A stretch of 64,000 nt of DNA from Branchiostoma floridae. Taxonomy: Eukaryota; Chordata; Leptocardii; Amphioxiformes; Branchiostomatidae. The notes beneath the pieces were generated by a model. It did not search any database. It was not told the origin of the DNA and saw only the letters and a list, made by a program, of their open reading frames with translations. Within the stretch, counting starts at the first letter, position 1. Each line of letters starts with the position of its first letter. Made by a program: the position numbers and the translations under genes. The stretch is taken from contig NC_049981.1 in the NCBI RefSeq assembly GCF_000003815.2, positions 8,528,232 through 8,592,231 on the forward strand, in the 5' to 3' direction. Shown here piece after piece: positions 43,201 through 58,200 of this stretch.

Positions 43201-46200
43201 TCCCCAGACGAAGTAGCTTTGGGATGCACAGCCAGGTGGGCAATGAACCCTGGAATCAACAGATAAAAGTGACGCTGAAATAACTGATTGTGATTTGAAA
43301 TTCTGAAAAAAAAAAATGAAAATACTAGTATATGATACCGTTATTGTATCATCATCATCATCACAGGCGGGTTGCCCGGACCAGCTCCACTCTCTCTTTC
43401 CGGACAACTCTGTCTCCATAGCGTTCTTGAAATATTCCCTTATTCTAAGGAAATATTACCAAATCAAATTAGCTGTTTGGGATGATAATTTACATCTTTT
43501 GCAATACATGTTACCGGGCAAATCTGGGCTTTATAAAGCATTTGTAACTCATTAAACACAATTGTCATTTTTTGAAATATTTTTGCTGTAGATGTTACCA
43601 AATACGTACGTGTAATACTGCTCCCCGATGGATGCCGCAAGGTCTTTTCCCGAAGATAAACAGGTTGCAATGTCTGCAAAGTCAAAACATTATGCATAAT
43701 TTAATCTGTTATAAAATAAAAGCCAAATTCGGAATTCGATATTGGACTGCGCATGTAATATCATGTCATAGCTGTCGGAACGGGAGGTGCCCCAACACGG
43801 TACGCTTTTTCTTGCGCTCAAACTCATGGCGCTCCATCGCTAGTTGCTAGAGAGTGGTCAAATTTTGATGACTGAATTTTTTACACATAGATTTGAACAA
43901 CATTTTTTTGTTTTGGCATCCGTCTGTCTCGGAAGACAATGGTAGGCAGACAGGGTGGGTTTAAGACGACCCGTCCGCCTGGCCTGCACTTTTTAAGGTG
44001 AAGGAGGGGTGTGCACTTCCTTCTCCACCACCCTCTCGTCCACTGGCGCACCAAGTCCTACAGGGGCAATTGTTTGCAACGTGTAAGACGGCCCCAGCAG
44101 ATGCAGGTTTGTTATTTGGAGTTTCCGTCTCCTAGGAGGACTTCCGACCAAGGATGTAAGGGGTTCCTCCTACCCCTGACTCGTGTGTCATGGCGGGTGC
44201 GTCATGCCCGAACATGCCCCTATGGCCTGTCACCACAACAAAGGCCTGTCACTGCCACTAGCCGAAGCTATGTACTCATTTACACCTGAGTTAGGTGAGG
44301 AAAGTCGTGTAAAGTGCCTTTCCCAAGGGCACAAGATCGGTGACACGGCAAGCGGATTTGAACCCGGGACCTCTCGGGCCTGAGACCAACGCGCTCCCGA
44401 TCGTGCCACGCGGTCCCACAGTATGAACAACATACTTGAATAAGAAATGCATTCATGGGGTTCATGGACCTTTCGCGCTGCGTGTTACAAGCGGCAAACA
44501 CTGTGAGACAATTTCGTGTATGTAACCTTCCAATTTTGTGCTACACTGGACAGTGTGCCGAACTTGGTGCGCTTTTTTACATTTTGCTCTCTTCAGAAGT
44601 AAGTGGTAAATTTAAGTACACAGAAAAAAATTAACAGAATGATATTTTAGCTTTCTTTTGACAGTAAAATCGTGACTGTATGTACTTCTTGTCTCACATG
44701 AGGAAGGCTGTACCTAGAACAATCCAGCTGATGTTTTTACGGGCAATGGGCTGAGTACACGAATTGTGAATGCCCGACTAAAAAAAACCATTACGAAAAA
44801 ACGACACCGCCAACATCAACAAAACTCTGTCTGATTATATGAAAATATAATCTACATCTCTCTATCAAGTCTTATTTTCATAGACAGCACGAATCATTTG
44901 TTACAGTCAAATAAATCTTTGGAGCGTTCTCTAGTCTGCCACCTTCACGGCCACACTCCCTTGGGAGTACAATGGTGGCAATGTTTATGTCGCTTCCTTT
45001 TGGTTGCTTTTTTACTCAACAAACATTTGAAGACCCATATTCATAGTGTTTTATGGAGCTTTATTTATGTGTATCATGGCAGTTGTGTGACTGCTTGGAA
45101 GAGTTCGTATAGTTAGCGACACGAGCCGCCAATACGCAGAGGCCGGTGACCGCAGTGATGCAGCACTGTCAACATTACTGTTAGAATTCTGTTTAAAAAA
45201 AAAAAACATGAAGTAGATATGTTAAAGTAGACTTAGAATGCAAATTAAAGCTGTGTGCATGGACTTGGTTTATTTACCTTTGTAATCAGCATAGTCAGTG
45301 GCAACAAACACGGTGTACTTATGGATAATAAGATCAGCAAAAAATCCGTACCGTCTTACGACGGGAACCATCTTAGAGCGGCCCCCGTTACATTTGTGTT
45401 CACAGGGCAATGAATTGACTTCAGCGGTATCAATGACTCAAGGAAATCAACAAGACTGGATAGGTGCAATCGTATGCGTTGTTCTTACAAAGGGACAAAA
45501 AGCGGTCCTCGGCAAATATAGACCTACTTCACTGATCCGTATTTTCTGCGCATACTAATCGAACGAACTATCTACAGATATTTCCTGAAGCACGCAGAAT
45601 GTACAAATACTTTGACGAATAACTAACATGTTTTAAGGCCCAACCTATCCACAGAAACACAACTTGCATCAACAGTTTGCCTTTACAGAAGCCTTGCCTT
45701 CAAGTTATGAATCTAGGATTGATGTGTTCACAACTATCGGAACTCGTAATCATCAAGTATTGTTAGATCGTCCTCACTAGATAGCTTTAAACAACACCTG
45801 CAGTCACATGGGAAAAACTCAGATGTGAGATGTACACTGTGATATAATCAGCTGCTGCCGCACAGCTTGTCTGTGAAGCTGGTGTGTCACGCAGATGGCG
45901 GTTACATCGACTATAATGATTCAGATTAGTTTGCCTAACATGTCAGCAATACTTCACTGCGGTCAGCGTGAGATTCTAAACGTTATGATCACATCATTAT
46001 GTCCACGTTGGATGTGCTCGAGATTTTACGATGTATTTTGATGTTTATGTTCCTTCTCTATATTAAAATGTACAGAATCGAACTTACTTGCTGGGTCGCA
46101 ACCCAGAACTTCAAACCGTAAGCCTGCCGCCCCCTGGTAGTCTATGGGTGCTATCCGAAAGAACCGTGTAAGGATGGAGTTGGCATTGGCGAGATTGTTC

Positions 46201-49200
46201 GATACGCTGGATGATCTGTCTGTGTTAGCTGTGAAAATCTGGAAAGAAGACAGTCGATCAATTTTTATAAGTCTCTCAAATTGACAGTTGAAAATATAGT
46301 CAAGGTACGTTATATTGATATTAGCAACATCATCTATGTACTATAGGAGCATAAATCCAAAGTTACCGATTACTCGTTCCTAACAAAGACTGGAGTTAGA
46401 CAGTCCCAGGTCAATTTTTGTGTTAGAAAGTCAGCTTTTGTGCACGAAATTACAGTTGAATATGAATTTTCAAGTTAATCTATCTTTATGTATTAGAATT
46501 TAATCTATCGTTTTATTAAGGACCAACGAACTACGTTTGAATCTCAAAACAAGTCATTTATGACGAAATGAGGTAGTCAGAAGTACCTTGTCGTTGCCAT
46601 CAATGCCCTTATAGGTCCTGTAGGATATGCCGTCATCACTGAACTGCACCATGAACGTCTTCACCCATTGGTCTGCATCTTGTCTCCCCTGTGTGATCAC
46701 ACCAGTGACCTGACGTGGACGGCAGAAACATTGTTATTGATAAACATTGTTATTGATAAACATTGTTATTGATAAACATTGTTATTGAACGTCTCCCAAC
46801 GACCCACCAGGAGGTCAAGGGATAGGTGAGGTTAGGCAATGTTTGAGATCGGTAGTATCTGAAATATATCAATGTGCCAAGACTTCACAGTAAGAACTAC
46901 CATCCTTACATTTGCGTATGTAGTCCATCGCGTTTCCTTCTTTACTATTTCCCCAATTCAGTTGAATCTTCGCACTTCTTTAAGCTATGTAATGGCTAAG
47001 TTATATTTGATATCCTGATTTCAGTTGTGTCATTTAGACCTCTTTCTCTGTGTTGTGGCATTGCTGTTTTATCCTCTTCAAAATTAGATGTACTCTTATT
47101 TCGTGTTAAACTTCTCATGTCTTTGATTAATCTGTGGTTACTATATTGATTAACATAATATTCTTCTTATGTAATACACGTTACAATAAAATGAATGGAA
47201 GTTCAGGTTGATATGTTGATATGTAAATGTATATATGTCACGTACAAGATGACATTTTTGTTTGTCATATTATATGGAAAGTAATTCTATGTCCAATGTG
47301 TTATCGGTGATTTCTTTTGCAAATGCCAAATCTAATGCGGCCATCGGGCGAAAACAAGATTACTATTAAGACATGTCATCTCAACCAACGAATCTCTTAT
47401 TCCTATTTCAATAAAAGGGTAACTAATGCTAAAAGAACATACCAATTCTCAACACCCTGGAACAATTTTTCCGCTTATACTAAAATTTTATTTTCAAATA
47501 TTCTTGATACCTTTTTGGTTGCCCTAAAGTCGACCTGTACCCAAGGCTGCCCGTCTCCCGACAGAGGCACCCAGCCGCCAGGGTTATTATCACTGGATAT
47601 GTAATTCAGACGAGCCCTGAAAAACAAAACATTCAAGACCATGGCGATCGGCCCTGTTCTTCATCTAAGCCACACTGACTTGATTTTATGGATGACATTC
47701 GCAATAATTTTGTCAAACCATTGGTCAAACTGTCCTTATGAGTATTCTTATGACAGCCATATATCATCCACAGTCCTTTGAGAGATATACGTTGTAATAG
47801 TTTACTTCTTTGATAGTTCTTGTTATCTAATATCGATTACTTCAGTTGAGTCTGCTAACATGAACCAGACAACCTACTTGTGCCTCCTACAAAGAAAGAC
47901 GTAATGTTCGATACACTGTGTTTTGTGGTTTAATTCGTAATATTAGTCCCGTGGTTTAACAGCATTTCTTGTGCTGGTTTTTGTAAACCCCCCCCCCCCC
48001 AATTACTTTTGGGTTCTCCAAAGGATGTCATCTATAAAATTAGGCGAGCGTGGCCTTTAGAAGTCATAACATATCAGAGGGACAGGAATGGTCAGGAAGG
48101 ACCGTGGCACAGCTGACCTGACTGGCTGATGACGAGCGTCAAAAGTGGAGAACCTTTATAGACAGACAGACTGCCCCTACGGCTACATAGCTATGGGACT
48201 GAGTATGTGAATGAGCAGAGATTAGTCACGTAGCAAATCTATGTTTGCAGTGGTAATTTTCTGATGTTTTCATACTGATAGTCAAATGTTGCTTTCTGAT
48301 GATTTCCTACCTTCCAGCGTACTGGTTGTTACTTGAGGCAGACAGCTGGTAGTCAGCAATGTTACCAGCCTCCATCCCCATGGGAACAAGACACACTGTG
48401 GAAGACATATGATGAAAAGTCTCTTTAGAATTCTTTAGAATATCCTTGCAAAGACTTTTTGGATAATGTAAATTCAATTTTTTTCGCTTGATTCTGGGTT
48501 CATTGAGACAATACTGACTCTTCTGGCCGGTCGAATCCCCTAGTACGCTATTCCCTCTATTTGTCTAATTTCTACTATTTGACCAACGATCCGCGGAGCC
48601 TAGAATATAGAGGCTATCTGCCCACCTAAACCTTTATTTCTACCACAAATGTACAATTCTCTTCCTATCGAATGATTAGAAACCCTGGAACTTAAATGTA
48701 GTTACAGAGTATTTAATTTGTTCACTTTTTTCGGTATGATTCGTTAACAACTACAAACGTAGTATTTACTTGTCTTGTAATTGTCATTGCAGCAACTTGT
48801 CGAAAACCTTGTAAAAGATGATCACCTACCGCTTAGAGTACACCTGTAAAGGACTTCTAAGTACTTATAGGTTCCACTACACGGGTCTCCAAACACAGCG
48901 TTGGTGGCGTCTAGCGTACAAGACTGTTGGTTGTCGCATATGCTTTGAACCTGGCATTGGCAAAATGCATGCATTACTGAACAGATAAGGGTAATATTAT
49001 GTGTTCTCTATGTATACCACTTGAGCCTTATATATTAGAGAAGTGCAATTGTATTCTAGGGTAGACAATTTCTCCAGTTTAGCAATAGGCACATGAGTTA
49101 GAATTTTAGAAGTGGTAGTGAAATTGTATTTTCTTATAACGATGTAATCTGTATCCATAGTTGTAGTACCTTACGAACGTTTCTGCACTTTTGTGCCCAT

Positions 49201-52200
49201 TATAAATTCTGTTTTGTGGCCATATCACTAGTATAAAGATGACAGACGGTCACTGAAAAGTGGCTGTGTACAAAGAATCTTGTTATTTATCTATAAGACG
49301 GACTTACAGTCTGAAATGCTGTTGAGCTGAGGCAGTCTACTACAGATACGGGGTTGTTGGAGCAGACGTTGGGGTCAGTCCTGCCATAGTTGGCTGACAC
49401 TATCTGAATAACTTCGTCTCCTTGACAGCTGATGCTGTCACTGTTACGCTCGCATATGTGGAGAATATGCTCATCTGCAAAGATTGTAACACTTAAGATC
49501 ATATCATTGAAAAGTATCATTTTTCTCACAGTTTTGCTATTTTGACTTCATTTGAAACAATAGAATCCCCTCGCTATTGAGATACTTAAAAAAATCATAC
49601 TCACCTGGCTGGTCGGGGACGGGAGTTGGAGTTGGTACATTTGCTGTAGAAACGAGGAGAGTAAAAGCATCCGCATTTTACTATGGTTGGTTGTATGTTC
49701 TTGATAAAAGGTTTGATTGGCGTGATTTCTTCCAGCTTTCGAGGCCTGATTGAGTTCGAATTTGGGGAATTATCCTGAAGTAAACTAACGGTAGTGTGAG
49801 AGGACATCCCTTCATGTACTAGTCTCAGAACAGCCTATCTAGCAACAGTAAATTTTGAGGGGCAAACACTTCCATGTAAAAGATAAGAGTAAAACTTAGA
49901 ATATTCTTCATAAACAAATGAAAACGTATATGCATAGTAACAACGACAACAAAAAACCTGAAAAATATTATTATGAGCCAATAAAACGAGGTCCGTATGG
50001 ACCCCAAATGCTCAAATTAGTCGCTTGTATCGTTCGTATGAGGGCAATTAGATCAAATAACCAAGTTCTAAAATGAATTGCGTTAAACTGTCTAGAGAAG
50101 GAAACAACAGTTTCTAGAATGTCTAGAATGCTTCAATAAGCTTCAGCATATCTGTTCGAAGAAATATCAAAACATGAATGACTTTGACAAGAACAATGTA
50201 CCTCTCATTTTGCAGATGTACCCTCTAAGATTGTCACAGTTCAGGTCATTCCAGTTGCCATTGGTCACGGCGATCTCCGTACAGTCCTCGCCACCGTTTC
50301 CAGCATTGTTAGGCTCCCCTGGAGGGTAAACAGTTTACACTACAATTAATCATCAGGTAAGGTGATTTGATTTTATGAATGAGTTTTTTTACGTATATGT
50401 TGATCCATGGTTTGTCTCAATTAAGTTATTTGTGCGTTGTCGCCTTGCTTTACTTACCACCTCCCCAGTTGAGAAAGGTAAAAGGACTCCCGTCGACCCA
50501 ACTCCAGCCTCCCTCTGTCGTCTGGTCATGAGCACCTATCCACATGGTGGCCATGTTGGTGACAAGGGAAACTCTTCCTGTATGGCAATAGACAGTGATT
50601 CAATTACCCAGCGTAAAATGGAGGTCCCGTGTTTGAGGAGGAGAACCACATCTAGGGCATATAAGAGAACCCACCACACTTATTGAAAAGTGTAGGTGTG
50701 AGTGGTTAAAAAAAACATGGTCCTATGGCCGCACCTGGGGTAATTTCTGTCGTATAAGTTAGCGTCTAATGGCAAATACTCTGCAATCTAGCCCAGCCAA
50801 GTGTATAACAGTACTGCAAGGATCCTCAATATAGCATGTCTAAACGTATACGCAATTCTGGGAGGCTGGTCACACTACTTCCGAGGTCAGAAAAGTTGCT
50901 CCAAATCACCTGTGATATATGCACTTTCAGAAGGTGTGTTGATGCTGACCAGATCGCCACCGTTTGCTTGGCATACTGCCCTGGCGTCGTGCCACGTTCG
51001 GAAGGACCCGGTGTGGAACTGGTAGCAGAAGTCGTTTAGAGGATTGTCTTCCCAATCTGGTGGACACACGTGACTGGTCCAGCCTGTGCGAATAGGGAAA
51101 CAGTAAAATAAGTAAAGCAAATTACTAAGTAATAGTCATTGCAATTGACTTTAGACTTAGGGGCTCCCGTGTCGTCCGACACATGAGGCAGTCAGGTTGG
51201 CCCAGCAAGCTCTGTCGGCAGCTATCCTCTGTATATCCCTCCAGTTGATGTTAGCTGTTTGTAGGTCTCTCTCGATGGTGTGCCTGTAATTCATCCTGGG
51301 GCGACCTCTACGTCTCTTTCCCCGTGGTGCCCAGTGCATAACTTGGTATGCCAGTCTGTCTGGTGAGAGTCTCATGACATGGCCCAACCAGCTCAAGCGC
51401 CGCTTTCGGATTGTCACAGACACTGGTTTTTGGCTGGTCCTAGCTCTTACTTCAGTGTTGGGTTTGAAGTCATCCCATCTGATGCCTAGTATCTTCCTTA
51501 GGCATTTATTGTCGAAGACATCTAGTTTCTTTTCTTGGCTTGACTTCATGTGCCATGTTTCGCATCCGTAAAGTAGGGTAGAGAGAACATTGCTGTTGTA
51601 GAATCGCAGTTTAGTTCCCAGGGAGAGCTTCTTGCTAGACCACAGCTTGCCAAGCTGGTTGAAAGCAGCTGAGGCCTTCCCTAGCCTGCAGTCTAGTTCC
51701 TTGTCCATGTCCCCTCTGTTGTTCATGGAGCTGCCTAAGTAAGTAAAGTTCTCCACCACTTCCACTTCATTGTTGTCAATGATCACACTTGTGGGAGGGG
51801 GGTGCGTCCCTACTAACATGTTCTTGGTCTTTTTGGCACTAATGGTGAGTCCAATACTGCCTGCAGATGAGCCTATGTCCTCCACTAGGGGTTGTAGGTC
51901 CTGTGTGCGGTCTGCTAGAGCAGCTATATCATCAGCAAAGTCAAGATCTGCTAACTTTGTGTTCTGTATCCACTGAATCCCTTTCCCCTCTGTTGCTGTT
52001 GCAAGGACCCAGTCTATCGCCATGGCAAAAAGAATTGGAGACAACATGCATCCTTGGCGGACCCCGCTTACCACCTCAAACCATCCGCTGTATCCCTCAC
52101 CCGTCCGCACGCAGCATTTTGAGTTGGTGTATATTTGTCTGATTGCGGAGATGAGTTTACTTGGGATGCCGTAGACATACATGATATTCCAGAGTGATGG

Positions 52201-55200
52201 TCTGTGGATGCTATCAAATGCCTTGGAGAAGTCAATGAAACTAATGGCCAGTGGAGTTTGCAGTTCTGTACAATTCTCGATGATACGTCGAAGGGTGAAT
52301 ATCTGTTCTGCACAGGACCTCTTTGGGCGGAATCCAGCTTGTTGTTCTCGTAGGACCTTGTCTACTGCATCTCTCATACGGTTCAGGATGCATGCAGTAT
52401 ACACCTTTCCCGGTATGGAAAGAAGCGTCACTCCCCTCCAGTTGTCACATTCTGCCAGGTTGCCCTTCTTTGGGATGCACACAACTGCTCCATTCTTCCA
52501 GTCCTCCGGCACTTCACCTGAATTCCAGGCCCGATTACAAAGTTGGCTCATCCATTTAACAACAGATTCGCCCCCTGCTTTGAGCATCTCCGCAGTAATG
52601 CCATCCATACCTGGAGACTTGTTGTTCTTCAGGGTCTTGATGGCTTCCTGTACCTCAGCTTCTGTGAAGTCCCCTGTGTCAATGGGTAGGGGAAGTGATG
52701 GCTTCTTGGAATTTGCTTTCATGGAAAATGGAGTGCTTTCATGACAAATGGAGGTATATTTTTTTTATTTATTTTGTGACAATATTTCGTATCTAGATAG
52801 AGGTTGGGAAGGCAAATATCAATGTCTATTTGGGGCCCCCTGGTGTGTGACATTGATACTGCACCAGAACTGCAGCAGTTTTTTTGTATCTGTTGTCCCT
52901 GGACTGCTACTTTCTTTCTTTTTCGGTGGCACATGCTGTAGGGACGAAGTGATGTGCCTCCCGGCAGCCTAGGATTTGGGAAATCTTCAATACCTTTCCT
53001 ATTTGTCAGTTTTACCATATTTCATGAAGTATAGCAAAACTACTTGACATTTTTAAATATTCTTACCCACGGTTGTCCTTGGAGGTGGCGGCGACCCATT
53101 GTCTGAAAAGAAAGATGAAGACATAATTTAGCGCATCACCATAACCATCCAGATATGCAAGAGCAATGCATATTAATTAGGGCTGTGTACCGGTAAGGTG
53201 TACCGGTACAAAACCGTTTTTTCTTATTGGACTGGTCCGGAAAAAACGGACCTGAAAAAATTTGACCCAAAAGTTTGACCCATAGGAAAATAAACAGATT
53301 ATATAATAATAATAATAATGATAACCTTTATTGCAAACTCATGCGCGAAGGCTAATTGCAAAAATACATGTATGAAAGTACAATGATGATAATGATACAA
53401 TAACAAAGTGGACATGAAGTAAAATAGGGGTCGTCAACTAGTGATACTTCTAAGCTAAAATGAATATTATTGGGTTTGATTTCTTTTCTGTGGAGAGGAG
53501 GATGAAATAGAGTTAATTCCAGTTGTGGCGGCCATGTTGGATTTCTGGGGTCATCCGGGGTCATGGCACCAGAACGAGACTGCAGGTGGTGCCAGCTGGG
53601 CATTCTACTATATAGGCTGTATTGCAGACATTAGTATGCCATCTTCGGGAGTGCATTTCACCCCTCTAAGGTTCACAACTGCACAATATATGCCTGTTAT
53701 CTATAGAAAATATTGTTTGTGACATTTGAACTTGATTTTGGTGATATTTTTTATCAATTTCTCACATTTTTTGACGGTTGACCTGAGAGCAACTAATGTC
53801 AGTGTTTATATCCTCCATGTGCGCTATGTATCGGTAACTGTGATTAAACCCTACAAAAAACATGGAAATATCGGACTGGCAGACCTTTGGGTAGAAATTT
53901 AGAAGACATTTGGCTGTTATTCTGATGATTTCTCGATGCCAAGAACCGTTCTGCAAACTACACTCTATGGGAAAATCCTGCGGCACTCAATGGGGAAGGC
54001 GGTACATGTACCGGGTGTGCCCCTTTACTTGTTTCCAAATTTATCTGACAGTATTTTTATTGTTTTATTTTAGCTTAAACAACATACCCCGTAACAAAAA
54101 TGTCCACATATTGCATAACATTGTGGGATAAAATGTAGCAGATTGTTTACTGTTGTTTTTGCAATTTTTGAATGCCAAGGTGGAAAAAACCATAACTTTG
54201 ATTATAAGTGCCAGCGGAGGAAGGATTGTAGCCTGAGTGTCATCCTAGGTAGCTTACCGGGCTCCCACACTCACCCCTCACAAAACAAAGGGGTGAGTAT
54301 GAGAGCCTCGGTAACCAACTAGGATGACACTCAGGCTATAATCCCTCACATTACTCTAAAATCCGGGCTTCATGCCAGTTTCAGATCAGTGTGGGTGGAA
54401 CTGTGACAGAATTTTCGAAGATCTGTTCATAAAACTACGTATTACTAAGTTCTATCACCAATTTACCCCTGTAGCTCTTCAAATGGGATAAACCCCACAA
54501 ATGTAAAATGTTACAAGGGACAAAGTGATATGCTATGTCTAGTCTACATGTCTACACTCAGGCAACAATTCCTCTTGCACTGACGATAAACTTTACGTTT
54601 TTCTCCACGTTGGCATTGAAAAATCCCTAACAGAAAAAAAATCTGCTACATTTCATTCCACAATTTTATGGACCCAACATGTGGACTTTGTTCTGTAGGG
54701 TTATGTTGTTTAAACTAGAACAAAACAATGTAAAACAATGAAAACGTGAATTGGGAAGAAAGTAAAGGAGCACACCCGGCATGATATTCCCATAGAGCGT
54801 AGTTTGCAGAACGGATCTTGGCATCGATAAATCATCAGAACAACTGCCAAATGTCTTCTAAATTTCTACCCGCAAAGATGTCATCCCCGTATTTTATGTA
54901 TTTGTAGGGTTTAATCCCAATAGTAAACTTACTATATCACAGTTACCAATACAAAGCACTCATGGATGATATAAACACTGACACTAATTGTTCTCAGGTC
55001 ACCCATTAAAAAATGTGAGAAATTGATAAAAAATATCACCAAAATCAAATTCAAATGTCCCAAACAATATTTTCTATAGATAACAGGCATATATTGTGCA
55101 GTTTGTCACCTTAGAGGGGTGAAATGCACTCCCGAAGATGGCATACTAATGTCTGCAATACAGCCTATATAGTAGAATGCCCAGCTGGTACCACCTGCAG

Positions 55201-58200
55201 TCTCGTTCTGGTGCCATGACCCCGGATGACCCCGGAAATCCAACATGGCCACCACAACTGGAATTAACTCTATTCCTGACATTTTGGGAGACATATGCAT
55301 TGGGTGATGCTAACAGGAAGACAGTTTTTTGTAGTTCGGTACGATGTGCAAAGCTGGGAAAAATTTTGTTGCCTAGTTTAAATAGTACCTTTGTACCTCC
55401 TTCAAAAGCGCCTTGTACGAATTGCGGGCAATGCCACTTTCACAGCACACACAGCATCTCTTTCATGATTTAAATGTTATGACGGTATTCTATATCAACA
55501 AATTTCAAGTTGCCATATTTGTACATAAAATTGTCCACAATAGTTCTTTACTACCACAGCAATTTAGATGTCTTTTTAATTTCAATTCAAATTCAGATTT
55601 TCACCACCACTTCACAAGACAGCAGAATCTTTTAAGACCAGTTAAAGCAAAATCTTGTCTAAAACAACACACAATAAAGTTTAGAGGCCCCACCATCTGG
55701 AATAATTTAAGTCAAGTCCAACAATGCTGCTTATCATTACCCAGGTTCAAAAAGCTTATCAATATTGATTGCATCACACACCCAAGCATAAATTTTACCT
55801 GATTTGTTTGATTTCCTTGTTTCCTTGTTTTTCATATTCGTTTTTGGTTGTTCTTGGTAGACGTCCTGTCTGTCATGCGCGACAGGGTCGTGTGGAAGAA
55901 CTACATAGTGTCACCGGATGGATGAACTGAACTGAACTGGTAGTTAATAGCTATTGTTTCCAAAGACTTAGAGATCCTACCTTTTTTGTCAAATTCCGAC
56001 TTACTTGTATATGATTTGTCAAATTTTGTTTTGTATTTATTATTTCATTTGATCATTTGTAATATAACTTCTATTCCATAAGTATACTTCACATAATGAT
56101 TTCAACTTATGTGCATTTTTCGTTCACTTTAATTATGTATAATTATTATTTCTGTGACTTAGTTCTGGGGGAGGCCCAAGAAAAGCCACATAGGCTTCTG
56201 CCCACCCCCCGCATGTACTTCATTTCTGTATTTACATTTCCTTCAAGCCATGTTATGTGCGAATAAAGAAAGAAAGAAAGAACAGCATCTGTGTTCAGTC
56301 ATCGATTTATGTACCTGTCAACTATGTTTGATAAATGAAAGCATTGCCAAGCAAATGGATATTTATGAATAATAAGATTGTTATGTGCTTATTTCTTACA
56401 AGACTTACTGGGGGCTTTCTTGCAGACGGAATCTTGTTTGACATTATTGTTGTTGCACCTGTTGTCGTTCCAGCGCCCGTTGGTGTGCATCTCCACACAG
56501 TCCTCCGAGTTTCCAGCGTCGTCTGGTTGATTAGGTAGCCAATTTAGGTAGCCCTGGAACACAAATCAAGAAACGTAGGCCGGACTCTACCCTCCCTTTC
56601 GTCCAAAAATTAATTTATTGTTTATCCGTTAATTAGGGTTTGTTATTTGGGTTTGTTGAACATTGGGTTCTTCCCACTTTGGATTGACATTTGGATGCGA
56701 GGCATATCCACTAGTCTATCTTGATTTATCATTTTTGCTTTCATACGATATGACTGCGATGGCAAATTCGACATTATCGTGTCGTTGATAGCACTGTCAC
56801 GTTATCTACGATTTTTGGGCGTACTTCGCGATTGCTGGGAGGTCGACCGAATTACTCGCTAGTTCAATGAAGGCTACATTTGCCAGCAAACAGGAGTCGG
56901 GCTAAACTCGTCCGATCAACGGGCGTGCGTCGTCCAATTTGCTACCGATGGTCAACAAGTCGGTCTCCCTACATCTCAAAGCTCTGCGACCTCAAAGATC
57001 ACCGGCGACTAGTCACTGATGTTAAGAACAAATTTCGGTGCACGGCGAGCATCTGGCAACTCCTTAAAATCGCCGACGATCACTAATAATCGCGCGATGA
57101 TCGAGAAAACACCGGACGTCTTACTGCCGAAAATGTCATCAAGGGCTCAGAAAAGTGTCGTCCGATCGATTCTCGCGCAATGTGACAGGTGTATAAAGCA
57201 AACTACACAAAGGACAGCTTACCACTCCGGTGCTATCCGTCCATCGCCAGGTGCCTTCAGTTCCCTTGTCGTTCAAACCGATCCAGATTTTCCGAGCAGC
57301 ACTGTGGGCTACAAGAGTAACAGGGACAATTACGTTTATCTTGATATATAGATGGAATTCATTGATTTGTTTTCACGCAAAATACAAACTCATTTTTTTT
57401 CTTCATTTTGTTATGTTACTATTCACAAATAAAAGTAGCATCTGAACAAAAAAGGAATTCCCATGAAAAGAATGGGAATTCCTGGCACTGGCTTCCTGGT
57501 TGAAAAAAAGAACAACAACACTGTCTTCCTGTTTGGAATTGCAGGGGTCTTGTTTGCCCCTCTCGCTGGAATTCCATCAATCTGTAGCTGACTGTTCCAG
57601 TTTTCTAGGCCGAATGCCTCCAGGCCCAAAGGGAGCCCGCTTTGAGACCCACTTTCTACAAGCGGTTGGAATTCAAGCAGCCGTGCGAAACACTGACTCC
57701 CTGACTGGAATTCCAAACATTCCCATGGACCAGCATTCCTCTGGATAAATGCCTGTACAATTCCTAAAATTCTTGCCCCTGACGCGTCGCAAAGTCGAAA
57801 ACAACCAAAAGTGACCGAAAACAAACTATAACAAGAAAGATGTTACGGAGACATATTCTATTCACTTTCATCTAACCCTTTGAATAATTTCAATGGGTTA
57901 TTATTCAATAATCAGATTTGATTTTGGACACGAGTTAAGCTAGAACGTTATCAATAGTCAATTTCCATGTTATCAATAGTCAATTTCAAGTTGTTTTCGG
58001 TTGCTTTTGTAAGTTTTCGGTTGTTTTTGGTAGTTTTTTTCTTCCCAAATATTTATGTAGCTCGATAAAGAGAATAGTCACTTTTCTGCTATTTAACTCT
58101 AGTACCACAGTGGCTACAAGACTAGAAAAGTATAAAGAAATCGAACTTACAGCGAATGAACTCGTTCTCCTGGCCGGTTCTGACTGAAGCTAGATGTGCT

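Noticed and set aside
45240-45340. Minus-strand exon candidate encoding [14 protein letters not shown] before GTAAAT
   Set aside because: Exon 22 (F5/8C end) and exon 23 (LCCL start) already join in matching phase, and this stretch abuts a decayed LINE on the plus strand.
52181-52744. 187-residue plus-strand ORF
   Set aside because: Antisense shadow of the reverse transcriptase ORF at 51157-52722.
53525-55300. Matching ORFs on opposite strands ([17 protein letters not shown]-type)
   Set aside because: They arise from the two arms of the inverted repeat and have no start, domain or splice support.
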